From positions 496,001 to 560,000 of the forward strand of contig NZ_CANMUA010000001.1 of assembly GCF_947500995.1 (NCBI RefSeq): a stretch of DNA of 64,000 nucleotides. Reading direction: 5' to 3'. The stretch's first letter is position 1. Each line of letters begins with the position of its first letter. Positions 34,897 to 41,604 of this stretch are shown piece after piece. The notes below the pieces were generated by a model. It had not been told where the DNA came from. It saw only the letters and a program-made list of their open reading frames with translations, and made no database searches. Both the position numbers and the translations under genes were made by a program. This DNA is from an uncultured Serinicoccus sp. (GTDB lineage: Bacteria; Actinomycetota; Actinomycetes; Actinomycetales; Dermatophilaceae).

Positions 34897-35616
34897 ATGA
34901 CCCAGAAGCAGACGATCCTCGGGCGGGTGGGGCAGCTCGCCCGCGCCAACATCAACGCGTTGCTGGACCGCGCGGAGGACCCCGAGAAGATGCTGGACCA
35001 GCTCGTCCGGGACTACACCAACTCCATCGCCGAGGCCGAGGAGGCGGTCGCGCAGACCATCGCCAACGTGCGGATGGCCGAGGGCGACCTGCAGACCGAC
35101 CGCGAGGCCGCCGCCGAGTGGGGCCGCAAGGCCGCCGCCGCCTCGGCCAAGGCCGAGCAGATGCGCGGGGCGGGCGACCCGGACGGCGCCTACAAGTTCG
35201 ACAACCTCGCCCGCGTGGCGCTGGGCCGTCAGATCCAGCACGAGGAGGACGTGCGCAACGCCGAGCCCACCATCGCCCAGCAGAACCAGACCGTCGAGCA
35301 GCTCAAGGCCGGCCTCGTCACCATGAAGACCAAGCTCGAGGACCTCAAGTCGCGGCGCAGCACCCTCGTCGCCCGGGCCCGCTCGGTGGAGGCGCAGGAG
35401 AAGGTCCAGGAGGCGATGTCCTCCATCGACGTCATGGACCCCAGCAGCGACCTGTCCCGCTGGGAGGACAGCATCCGCAAGCAGGAGGCCATGGTCGCCG
35501 GTCGCGCCGAGGCGCAGTCGGCCAGCCTGGAGGACCAGTTCGCCGAGCTGGAGACCAGCAGCGGCGACGCCGAGATCGAGGCCCGCCTCGCCCAGCTGAA
35601 GAACCAGGGCGGCTGA
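34897..35616 (+). CDS. PspA/IM30 family protein
   Basis: 239 residues, nearly all helical. The start TILGRVGQLARANINALLDR and the motif AEDPEKMLDQLVRDYTNS are standard for PspA/IM30, followed by a long coiled coil (QQNQTVEQLKAGLVTMKTKL). It should coat and stabilise the cytoplasmic membrane under stress as an ESCRT-III-like oligomer. AAAGGA lies about 10 nt before the ATG. It pairs with the TPM-domain gene upstream. No PspBC or ClgR gene is next to it in this window. Confidence 0.9.
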   Translation: MTQKQTILGRVGQLARANINALLDRAEDPEKMLDQLVRDYTNSIAEAEEAVAQTIANVRMAEGDLQTDREAAAEWGRKAAAASAKAEQMRGAGDPDGAYKFDNLARVALGRQIQHEEDVRNAEPTIAQQNQTVEQLKAGLVTMKTKLEDLKSRRSTLVARARSVEAQEKVQEAMSSIDVMDPSSDLSRWEDSIRKQEAMVAGRAEAQSASLEDQFAELETSSGDAEIEARLAQLKNQGG

Positions 35617-35621
35617 GGCCC

Positions 35622-35670
35622 GACGGGGCCGCGAACCCTGCCGGGCGCGCGCCCGGCCCGTGGCCCCGTC
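35622..35670. terminator. GC-rich terminator hairpin after pspA-like gene
   Basis: Outer arms GACGGGGCC (35622-35630) and GGCCCCGTC (35662-35670) enclose the perfect palindrome GCCGGGCGCGCGCCCGGC (35640-35657). It is 6 nt past the stop and is the likely terminator for the + strand unit. Confidence 0.65.
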
Positions 35671-35704
35671 CACTCGCACCACAGCAGCCGCACGCGTCCC
35701 AGGG

Positions 35705-35762
35705 TGCGGGGACATGTCCGTCTGCACGAGGTATATCGCCGGCAGACGGACCTGTCCCCGCA
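35705..35762. repeat. Long inverted repeat, 21-bp arms
   Basis: Arms 35705-35725 and 35742-35762 are inverted repeats with a single mismatch and a 16-nt loop that is AT-richer than its surroundings (GAGGTATATCG). It lies in the 310-bp gap between convergent pspA-like and pth genes. Together with 35622-35670 this makes two strong hairpins in one gap; it may stop pth-side transcription or be a palindromic mobile remnant. The rest of 35617-35926 shows no gene. Confidence 0.7.
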
Positions 35763-35902
35763 GCCGGTGACGGGAGTGTCCGGCGGTGCCGGTGTGACGA
35801 GCCTCGTCGCGCCCGGGCGAGCCCTCACCGCACCGTGCGACCCGCGGGTCGTACGGCGGCGGTGCGGGCCCGGCTGGGCGGGCGGGGCACCCGCCCGATG
35901 GC

Positions 35903-35934
35903 CCGTCTGCTCAGCGGGCCGTCTGCTCAGCGGG
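35903..35934. repeat. 16-bp tandem duplication at the pth stop codon
   Basis: CCGTCTGCTCAGCGGG occurs at 35903-35918 and again at 35919-35934. The second copy holds the pth TGA (plus-strand TCA, 35927-35929), so the gene end has been duplicated into the spacer. Confidence 0.75.
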
Positions 35935-36526
35935 CGTGGAAGCGCTGCTGGGTGGCCTCCAGGCCGAGCTGGGCGAGGTCGACGACCGCGTCGGCACCGT
36001 CTCCGACGAGCAGCTCGGTCTCGACCCGGTCCTTGGTCGGGAAGTCGGACAGGACCCAGTCCGCCGGGTCCTGCCGGCCCGGGGGCCGCCCGATCCCCAG
36101 CCGCACCCGCAGGTAGTCCTTGCTCCCCAGCGACTGGCTGATCGAGCGCAGCCCGTTGTGACCACCCTCGCCGCCACCGCGCTTGAGCCGCACCTGGCCG
36201 GGCTCGATGTCGAGCTCGTCGTGCACCACGACCACCCGCTCGACGGGGACCTTGTAGAAGGACGCCAGACCCGAGACCGGCCCGCCCGAGACGTTCATGT
36301 AGGTCATGGGTCGGGCCAGGACGGCCCGGGGGCCGGGGAGCCCGCCGGCCGCCGTGCCCAGGCGCACCTCGGCGGCCCACGCACGGCCGGCCTTGTGCTG
36401 CCGCAGGCCCGCCCCCGCCTGCCGCGCCAGCTCCTCGACCACCATGGCGCCCACGTTGTGCCGGTTGCCGGCATACCTCGTCCCGGGGTTGCCCAGGCCG
36501 ACCACCAGCCACGGTGCCTCAGTCAT
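35927..36526 (-). CDS. pth: Peptidyl-tRNA hydrolase
   Basis: 199 residues, full length. [19 protein letters not shown] at 8-26 includes the catalytic His, PMTYMNVSG is near 73, [18 protein letters not shown] has the conserved Asp, and [13 protein letters not shown] is near 116. It recycles peptidyl-tRNA released from stalled ribosomes. It follows rplY by 95 bp; rplY-pth is a common pair. The end of the gene is tandemly duplicated (35903-35934). Confidence 0.96.
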   Translation of the reverse strand: MTEAPWLVVGLGNPGTRYAGNRHNVGAMVVEELARQAGAGLRQHKAGRAWAAEVRLGTAAGGLPGPRAVLARPMTYMNVSGGPVSGLASFYKVPVERVVVVHDELDIEPGQVRLKRGGGEGGHNGLRSISQSLGSKDYLRVRLGIGRPPGRQDPADWVLSDFPTKDRVETELLVGDGADAVVDLAQLGLEATQQRFHAR

Positions 36527-36621
36527 CGTTTCCTCGTTCCTGCTCCGACGCGGCGTGGCCGCGCCCGGACGACACCGGCGCGGCCACGATCACGCGGGTG
36601 CGGGCCGGAGCCCGCGACGGA

Positions 36622-37299
36622 TCACTCGTCCTTGGCCTCGGCGTCCTCGCCGGAGTCGCCCTCGGCGGAGCCGCCCTCGGCAGCCTCGTCGTCGGACTCC
36701 TCCTGCTCGATGCCGGCCTCGGCCTCGGCCTCGGCGAGCTCGGCCTCCGCGGCCTCCTCGGACAGCTGCTGGGACACGTTGACGACCAGCGCCTCCGGGT
36801 CGGTGACCAGGGTGACGCCCGCCGGCAGCTCGACCTCGCCGGCCAGCACCTGGGTGCCGGCCTCCAGGCCCTCGACGGACACCATGAGCCACTCGGGGAT
36901 GCTGGTGATGGGGGCCTCGACCTCGAGCACGGAGTGGTCGGTGGTGACCAGGGTCTCCGGCGCGGCCTCGCCCTCCAGGTGCACGCCGACCTCGACGGTC
37001 ACCTTCTCGCCCTTGCGCACCACGACCAGGTCGACGTGCTCGATGAAGCGCTTGATCGGGTCGCGCTGCACGTCCTTAGCCAGGGCCATGTGCGTCTCGC
37101 CCTCGACGTCCAGGGTGAGGACCGCGTTGGAGTGACGCAGCGCGAGCATGGCCTCGTGGCCGGGCAGCGACAGGTGCAGCGGCGGGGTGCCGTGGCCGTA
37201 GAGCACGGCGGGCACCTTGTCGGCGCGACGGATGCGGCGGGCAGCGCCCTTGCCGAACTCGGTGCGCTTCTCGGCGGGAAGCTTCAGCTGGTCAGCCAT
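36622..37299 (-). CDS. rplY: 50S ribosomal protein L25/general stress protein Ctc
   Basis: 225 residues, the long CTC form. The 5S-rRNA-binding L25 domain (1-~95) shows EKRTEFGKGAARRIR and VPAVLYGHGTPPLHL. A TL5-type beta domain (~96-185) with VTVEVGVHLEGEAAPE follows, then an acidic Glu/Ala tail to 225. GAGGT precedes the ATG by 7 nt. A TAGACT -10 candidate lies at 37439-37444, giving a leader of about 130 nt. Downstream pth is likely cotranscribed. Confidence 0.94.
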   Translation of the reverse strand: MADQLKLPAEKRTEFGKGAARRIRRADKVPAVLYGHGTPPLHLSLPGHEAMLALRHSNAVLTLDVEGETHMALAKDVQRDPIKRFIEHVDLVVVRKGEKVTVEVGVHLEGEAAPETLVTTDHSVLEVEAPITSIPEWLMVSVEGLEAGTQVLAGEVELPAGVTLVTDPEALVVNVSQQLSEEAAEAELAEAEAEAGIEQEESDDEAAEGGSAEGDSGEDAEAKDE

Positions 37300-37438
37300 G
37301 GGTGAGACCTCGTTCAGGGGGTATGCGGTGGGATGGGGTCAGGCCTCGACGCGGGACACGGCGCGGGGCAGCGATCACCGTGAGCTCTTCGTCGATGACG
37401 GACACCGCGCAGCATCCCTCGCCGAGGCAACGCCGACC

Positions 37439-37444
37439 AGTCTA
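37439..37444 (-). promoter_or_regulatory. Candidate -10 (TAGACT) of rplY-pth
   Basis: TAGACT in the context GCGATAGACTGGTC on the minus strand, 139 nt before rplY. It leaves a long untranslated leader in which I saw no clear riboswitch or L25-binding structure. A -35 is not obvious. Confidence 0.4.
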
Positions 37445-37483
37445 TCGCCCGTCCGGGCCGCTCACGAAATCCCCCGCGCTCGC

Positions 37484-37537
37484 CGTTCTGGACATCGCCT
37501 TCTGGGGAGCGGGCACCAGAAGCGTAGGTCCAGAACG
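37484..37537 (-). terminator. Two-part hairpin after prs
   Basis: Outer arms CGTTCTGGAC (37484-37493) and GTCCAGAACG (37528-37537) and inner arms CTTCTGG (37499-37505) and CCAGAAG (37516-37522) are separated by a 5/5 internal loop. It starts 5 nt past the prs stop and is probably its terminator. Confidence 0.65.
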
Positions 37538-37542
37538 ACCGG

Positions 37543-38523
37543 TCAGGCGCGACCCTCGAACATCGAGGTCACCGAGCCGTCCTCGAAGACCTCGCGGATG
37601 GCCCGGCTCAGCAGCGGCGCGATGGACAGCTCGGTGAGCTTGTCCATGGCCAGGGCCTCCTCGGACAGCGGCAGCGTGTTGGTGACGACGACCTCGGTGG
37701 CGACCGAGTTGGTCAGCCGCTCGATGGCCGGGTCCGAGAAGATGGCGTGGGTCGCGGCGATGACGACCTCCGCGGCGCCGTCCTTCATGAGCGCCTCGGC
37801 GGCCTGGCAGATGGTGCCCCCGGAGTCGATCATGTCGTCGACGAGGATGCAGGTCCGTCCCTGGACCTCACCGACGACGCGGTTGGCGACGGACTGGTTG
37901 GGCCGCTCGACGTCGCGGGTCTTGTGGATGAACGCCAGCGGCACCCCGCCCAGCTTGTTGCTCCACCACTCGGCGACCTTGATCCGGCCGGCGTCCGGCG
38001 AGACCACGGCGAGCTTGCGGTCGCCGTACTTCTCCCGGACGTGCTCGGACAGGATCGGCGTGGCCATGAGGTGGTCCACCGGGCCGTCGAAGAAGCCCTG
38101 GATCTGGGCGGTGTGCAGGTCGACGGTGAGCAGCCGGTCGGCCCCGGCGGTCTTGAACATGTCGGCGATCAGCCGGGCGGAGATCGGCTCGCGGCCGCGG
38201 TGCTTCTTGTCCTGGCGGGCGTAGCCGTAGAAGGGCAGCACGACGGTGATCCGCTTGGCCGACCCGCGCTTGAGCGCGTCGACCATGATGAGGTGCTCCA
38301 TGATCCACTCGTTGACCGGCGCCGTGTGGCTCTGGATGACGAAGGCGTCGCAGCCGCGCACCGACTCGTCGAAGCGGACGTAGATCTCGCTGTTGGCGAA
38401 GGTGTAGGACTGCATCGGCACGAGGTGCGTCTCGAGCGCGTCGGCCACCTCCTCCGCGAGCTGGGGGTGCGCCCGGCCCGAGAAGACCATGAGGTTCTTC
38501 TCGGTCGTCTTGTGGATGCCCAT
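37543..38523 (-). CDS. prs: Ribose-phosphate pyrophosphokinase (PRPP synthase)
   Basis: 326 residues, class I. LMVFSGRAHPQLAEEVA near 11, the ATP/ribose loop with YARQDKKHRGREPISA near 100, DLHTAQIQGFF near 135, and the PRPP loop VDDMIDSGGT near 227. It makes PRPP from ribose-5-phosphate and ATP for nucleotides, His, Trp and (in actinobacteria) cell-wall arabinan precursors. Its ATG overlaps the glmU TGA by one base, so glmU-prs are coupled. Same gene pair and order as in mycobacteria. Confidence 0.97.
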   Translation of the reverse strand: MGIHKTTEKNLMVFSGRAHPQLAEEVADALETHLVPMQSYTFANSEIYVRFDESVRGCDAFVIQSHTAPVNEWIMEHLIMVDALKRGSAKRITVVLPFYGYARQDKKHRGREPISARLIADMFKTAGADRLLTVDLHTAQIQGFFDGPVDHLMATPILSEHVREKYGDRKLAVVSPDAGRIKVAEWWSNKLGGVPLAFIHKTRDVERPNQSVANRVVGEVQGRTCILVDDMIDSGGTICQAAEALMKDGAAEVVIAATHAIFSDPAIERLTNSVATEVVVTNTLPLSEEALAMDKLTELSIAPLLSRAIREVFEDGSVTSMFEGRA

Positions 38524-40040
38524 CAGCTCTCCTGTGCGCTCTGCTCGGGGTGGGTGTCGTCGCCGCCCTGCGGGGGTATGCCGTCGGCCCTCGCGGCCTC
38601 GGCGGCGGCGGCGGTCGCGGTGCCGGCCCGGCGCCGGGCGACCCAGCCGTCGACGTTGCGCTGCCGCGAGCGGGCGACCGCGATCTGCCCGGGCTCGACC
38701 CGGCCCTCGATCGTGGAGCCGGCCGCGACGTAGGCACCGTCGGCGATCTCGACCGGCGCCACGAGCACCGAGTCGGACCCGACGAAGCTGTGCCGGCCGA
38801 CGATGGTGTGGTGCTTGGCGACGCCGTCGTAGTTGGCGAAGATGGTGCCGGCGCCGATGTTGGCGCCCTCGCCGATCGTGGCGTCGCCGCAGTAGGTGAG
38901 GTGCGGGACCTTGGCCCCCGGGCCGATGTCGGCGTTCTTGGTCTCGACGAAGCCGCCGATCTTGCCGCCCTCGCCCAGCACGGTGCCGGGCCGGAGGTAG
39001 GAGAACGGGCCGACCGTGGCGCGCGGTCCGATGAGCGCGTGCTCGGCCTGGGTGCGGACGACGCTGGCCCCGTCACCCACCTCGCAGTCGGTCAGCGTCG
39101 TGTCCGGTCCGACCGCGGCCTCGGTGCCCACGGTCGTGGCGCCCAGGAGCTGGCTGCCCGGGCGGATGACGGTGTCCTGGCCGATGGTGACGTCGGCGTC
39201 GATCCAGGTGGTGTCCGGGTCCACGACGATGACCCCGTCGCGCATGTGCCGGGTGACCACCCGGCGGTTGAGCTCCTTGCCGAGCGCCGCGAGCTGCACC
39301 TTGTCGTTGACGCCCTCGGTCTGCATGAGGTCCTCGAGGGGGTGCGCGACGACGGTGCGGCCCTCCTCGCGGGCGATGCGGATGACGTCGGTGAGGTACT
39401 TCTCGCCCTGCTCGTTGGCCTGCCCCACCTGCGTCAGCGCGCGCCGCAGGACCTCGACGTCGAAGGCGTAGATGCCGGAGTTGAACTCCCGGATGTCCAC
39501 GACGTGCGCGTAGTCGGGGTCGCCCTCCTCGCGACGCCGGCGGGCGTCCTTGAACTCCATGATCTCGGCGAGCTCGCCGTCGGCGTCGCGGACCACGCGG
39601 CCGTAGGTGCCGGCGTCGTCGACGACCGCGGAGAGCAGGGTGACGGCGGAGCCGCGCTCCTCGTGCACGCGGGTCAGCTCGAGCAGCGTCTCCCCGGACA
39701 GCAGCGGCACGTCGCCCATGGTCACCAGGACGGTGCCGGTGAGGTCGGCGGGCAGGGCGTCCAGACCGCACTCGCAGGCCCGCCCCGTGCCGGGCACCTC
39801 GTCCTGGTCGGCGACCAGCGCGTCGCCGTCCAGCTCGGCGACGTGGGAGGCGACGCGCTCCCGCTCGTGCCGCACGACCACGGCGAGGTGCTGCGGCCCG
39901 GCCTGGCGGGCGGCATACATCGCGTGACCGACGAGAGAGCGTCCACCGATGCGGTGCAGCACCTTGGGGATCGAGCTCTTCATACGGGTGCCCTGACCGG
40001 CGGCGAGGATGATGACGGCAGCGGGGTGGTGGGTCGTCAC
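38523..40040 (-). CDS. glmU: Bifunctional GlmU (GlcNAc-1-P uridyltransferase / GlcN-1-P acetyltransferase)
   Basis: 505 residues with two domains. The N-terminal uridyltransferase has AAVIILAAGQGTRMKS at 7-22 and GDVPLLSG near 112. The C-terminal left-handed beta-helix acetyltransferase (~255-460) has hexapeptide rungs and the motif HLTYCGDATIGEGANIGAG near 375. An Arg/Ala-rich tail of about 40 residues follows. It supplies UDP-GlcNAc for peptidoglycan and surface polymers. The GTG at 40040 is supported by a TACAGT hexamer 7 nt upstream and no ribosome site, indicating a leaderless mRNA; longer in-frame versions would run into tetR. Confidence 0.95.
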   Translation of the reverse strand: MTTHHPAAVIILAAGQGTRMKSSIPKVLHRIGGRSLVGHAMYAARQAGPQHLAVVVRHERERVASHVAELDGDALVADQDEVPGTGRACECGLDALPADLTGTVLVTMGDVPLLSGETLLELTRVHEERGSAVTLLSAVVDDAGTYGRVVRDADGELAEIMEFKDARRRREEGDPDYAHVVDIREFNSGIYAFDVEVLRRALTQVGQANEQGEKYLTDVIRIAREEGRTVVAHPLEDLMQTEGVNDKVQLAALGKELNRRVVTRHMRDGVIVVDPDTTWIDADVTIGQDTVIRPGSQLLGATTVGTEAAVGPDTTLTDCEVGDGASVVRTQAEHALIGPRATVGPFSYLRPGTVLGEGGKIGGFVETKNADIGPGAKVPHLTYCGDATIGEGANIGAGTIFANYDGVAKHHTIVGRHSFVGSDSVLVAPVEIADGAYVAAGSTIEGRVEPGQIAVARSRQRNVDGWVARRRAGTATAAAAEAARADGIPPQGGDDTHPEQSAQES

Positions 40041-40047
40041 GGCACCG

Positions 40048-40053
40048 ACTGTA
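40048..40053 (-). promoter_or_regulatory. Leaderless-type -10 (TACAGT) of glmU
   Basis: TACAGT ends 7 nt before the glmU GTG, which fits transcription starting at or next to the first base of the start codon. No Shine-Dalgarno is present. Confidence 0.5.
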
Positions 40054-40087
40054 CCTCTGCCCCGCACGCCCACGATCCGGCGCTTGG

Positions 40088-40093
40088 CATGAT
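40088..40093 (+). promoter_or_regulatory. Possible leaderless -10 (CATGAT) of tetR
   Basis: CATGAT ends 7 nt before the GTG at 40101. It supports that GTG over the two ATGs that overlap the hexamer itself. Weaker than the other leaderless sites because the first base is C. Confidence 0.35.
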
Positions 40094-40100
40094 GGGGGCC

Positions 40101-40742
40101 GTGACCCCGAGCCCGAAGACCTCCCGACACCGGATGACCGGCCCCCAGCGACGCCAGCAGCTCATCGAGGTCGGGCGCGCGCTGTTCGCCGAGCGCGGCT
40201 TCGAGGGCACGAGCGTGGAGCAGATCTCCGAGGCGGCGGACGTGTCCAAACCGGTGATCTACGAGCACTTCGGCGGCAAGGAGGGGCTGTACGCCGTCGT
40301 CGTCGACCGCGAGATCCAGGCCCTGCTCGGTCAGATCACCGACGCCCTCACCGAGCACGAGGGCAACGCGCGGGCGCTGCTGGAGGCGGCGGCGATGGCG
40401 CTGCTCGACTACATCGAGACCTCCACCGACGGGTTCCGGATCCTCGTGCGGGACAGCCCGCCCGGCCAGTCGACCGGGTCGTTCGCCTCGCTCATCAGCG
40501 ACATCGCGACCCAGGTCGAGCACATCCTCGCTGCCGAGTTCAAGCGTCGCCGGCTGGACCCCAAGACCGCGCCGCTCTACGCGCAGATGCTCGTGGGGAT
40601 GGTCGCGATCCCGGGCGGCTGGTGGCTGGACTCGCGCCGCATGAAGAAGGAGGACGTCGCCGCGCACCTCGTCAACCTCGCGTGGAACGGCCTCGCCGGG
40701 ATGGAGGCCCGCCCCACCCTGCGCAGCCGGGCCAAGGGCTGA
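40101..40742 (+). CDS. TetR family transcriptional regulator
   Basis: 213 residues. An N-terminal helix-turn-helix (about 15-60): RRQQLIEVGRALFAERGFEG, VEQISEAADVSKPVIYEHF, GGKEGLYAVVVDRE. A helical ligand-binding domain follows with LVGMVAIPGGWWLDSRRMKK. It occupies the same place, divergent from glmU with a 60-bp gap and next to tRNA-Gln, as the TetR gene in mycobacteria. Ligand and targets unknown; autoregulation across the shared gap is plausible. Its last codons are the first unit of a 34-bp tandem repeat. Confidence 0.9.
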   Translation: MTPSPKTSRHRMTGPQRRQQLIEVGRALFAERGFEGTSVEQISEAADVSKPVIYEHFGGKEGLYAVVVDREIQALLGQITDALTEHEGNARALLEAAAMALLDYIETSTDGFRILVRDSPPGQSTGSFASLISDIATQVEHILAAEFKRRRLDPKTAPLYAQMLVGMVAIPGGWWLDSRRMKKEDVAAHLVNLAWNGLAGMEARPTLRSRAKG

Positions 40743-40811
40743 TCCCGCCGCCCTGAGCAGCCGGGCCACAGGCTGACCCCGCCGCCCTGAGCAGCCGGGG
40801 CGAGGGCCTGG
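40723..40811. repeat. 34-bp tandem repeat starting inside the tetR 3' end
   Basis: Units at 40723-40756 and 40757-40790, each GCAGCCGGGCCA... ending CCGCCGCCCTGA, then a partial third unit to about 40811. The first unit codes for the end of TetR plus its stop. Two-and-a-half copies with few differences suggest recent slippage or duplication. Confidence 0.75.
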
Positions 40812-40821
40812 TGCGCATTGT

Positions 40822-40827
40822 TAGGCT
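40822..40827 (+). promoter_or_regulatory. Candidate -10 (TAGGCT) of tRNA-Gln
   Basis: TAGGCT in the unusually AT-rich context CATTGTTAGGCTGG, 11 nt before the tRNA. Position suits initiation a few bases before the mature 5' end. No clear -35. Confidence 0.4.
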
Positions 40828-40838
40828 GGCCGGTGCTT

Positions 40839-40917
40839 TCCCCGGTTGCTCTGCTGGTAGGGGCCGCCTGACTTTGAATCAGGATTAGCGACGTAGGTTC
40901 GATTCCTACCCGGGGAG
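40839..40917 (+). tRNA. tRNA-Gln (anticodon TTG)
   Basis: Acceptor TCCCCGG (40839-40845) pairs with CCGGGGA (40910-40916), discriminator G at 40917; CCA is not encoded. D-arm GCTC/GGGC with GGTAG in the loop; anticodon stem CCTGA/TCAGG with loop CTTTGAA, anticodon TTG; T-arm GTAGG-TTCGATT-CCTAC is perfect. The variable region is 9 nt, somewhat long, and the total is 79 nt. A tRNA-Gln beside glmU and tetR agrees with the mycobacterial order as I remember it. A tandem repeat starts at the very next base. Confidence 0.9.
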
Positions 40918-41013
40918 CCCTCCACCCCACCGAGCGCCGCACATGGTTGCCCTCCACCCCACCGAGCGCCGCATATGGTTGCCCTCCACCCCACCGAGCG
41001 CCGCGAATGGTTG
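40918..41013 (-). repeat. Three 32-bp tandem repeats directly after tRNA-Gln
   Basis: Units at 40918-40949, 40950-40981 and 40982-41013. Read on the minus strand each is CAACCA, four variable bases (TGTG, TATG, TTCG), then CGGCGCTCGGTGGGG and TGGAGGG. They are otherwise identical. A fourth, isolated copy with N4 = CTCA is at 15601-15625. No gene overlaps them. The 40743-41059 gap otherwise holds the tetR-end repeat, the tRNA and the marR promoter. Confidence 0.85.
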
Positions 41014-41046
41014 TCCAGCGCCGGACCAGCGGCCCGGGCGGTCGCC

Positions 41047-41052
41047 TACTGT
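41047..41052 (+). promoter_or_regulatory. Leaderless-type -10 (TACTGT) of marR gene
   Basis: TACTGT ends 7 nt before the ATG at 41060, with GGTCCCC between and no ribosome site. Fits leaderless transcription. Confidence 0.5.
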
Positions 41053-41059
41053 GGTCCCC

Positions 41060-41563
41060 ATGAGCCAGGCGCCGGACGACGAGGTCGACCGCATCGTCGC
41101 CGCCTGGGGCCGTGAGCGTCCCGACCTGGACGTCAGCCCGCTCGAGGTGCTCTCGCGGGTCTCCCGGCTCGCGCGTCACCTCGACCTGGCCCGCCGAGCG
41201 GTCTTCGACGCGCACGGCCTGGAGTCCTGGGAGTTCGACGTCCTCTCGGCCCTGCGCCGTGCCGGTGACCCCTACGAGCTCACACCGACCCAGCTGGTCC
41301 GGCAGACCCTGGTCACGAGCGGCACGATGACCAACCGCATCAGCCGGCTGGTGGAGCGCTCGCTCGTCGAGCGGGCCGCCTCCGAGGCCGACCACCGGTC
41401 CACGCTGGTGCGGCTGACCGCGACCGGTCGCGACGTCGTGGACGCCGCGCTGGCCGACCTGGTGGCCGACGAGCGCCGGCTGCTGCTCGGCCTGCCCCCG
41501 GAGCGGCAGGCCGAGCTGGCCCAGCTCCTCAAGGGTCTGCTCACCCCCTTCGACGGGAGCTGA
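41060..41563 (+). CDS. MarR family transcriptional regulator
   Basis: 167 residues, winged helix. LARRAVFDAHGLESWEFDVL precedes the core LTPTQLVRQTLVTSGTMTNR (recognition helix) and ISRLVERSLVERAASEADHRS with the wing. DHRSTLVRLTATG is the family hallmark. It probably binds DNA as a dimer; the regulated gene is not evident, since the next gene (ABC-F) converges on it. Transcript probably leaderless (TACTGT, 7 nt upstream). Confidence 0.92.
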   Translation: MSQAPDDEVDRIVAAWGRERPDLDVSPLEVLSRVSRLARHLDLARRAVFDAHGLESWEFDVLSALRRAGDPYELTPTQLVRQTLVTSGTMTNRISRLVERSLVERAASEADHRSTLVRLTATGRDVVDAALADLVADERRLLLGLPPERQAELAQLLKGLLTPFDGS

Positions 41564-41604
41564 CCCACCGGCGCGTGCGCGGCACGAGCGCGCGCGCCGA
41601 CCGC

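Noticed and set aside
40089-40742. ATG starts at 40089 or 40092 for the TetR gene
   Set aside because: Both overlap the CATGAT hexamer that fits a -10 for the GTG at 40101; neither has a ribosome site.
40918-41013. Tandem repeats as a CRISPR array
   Set aside because: The 32-bp units follow each other without spacers; only four bases vary inside each unit, and no cas gene is present.
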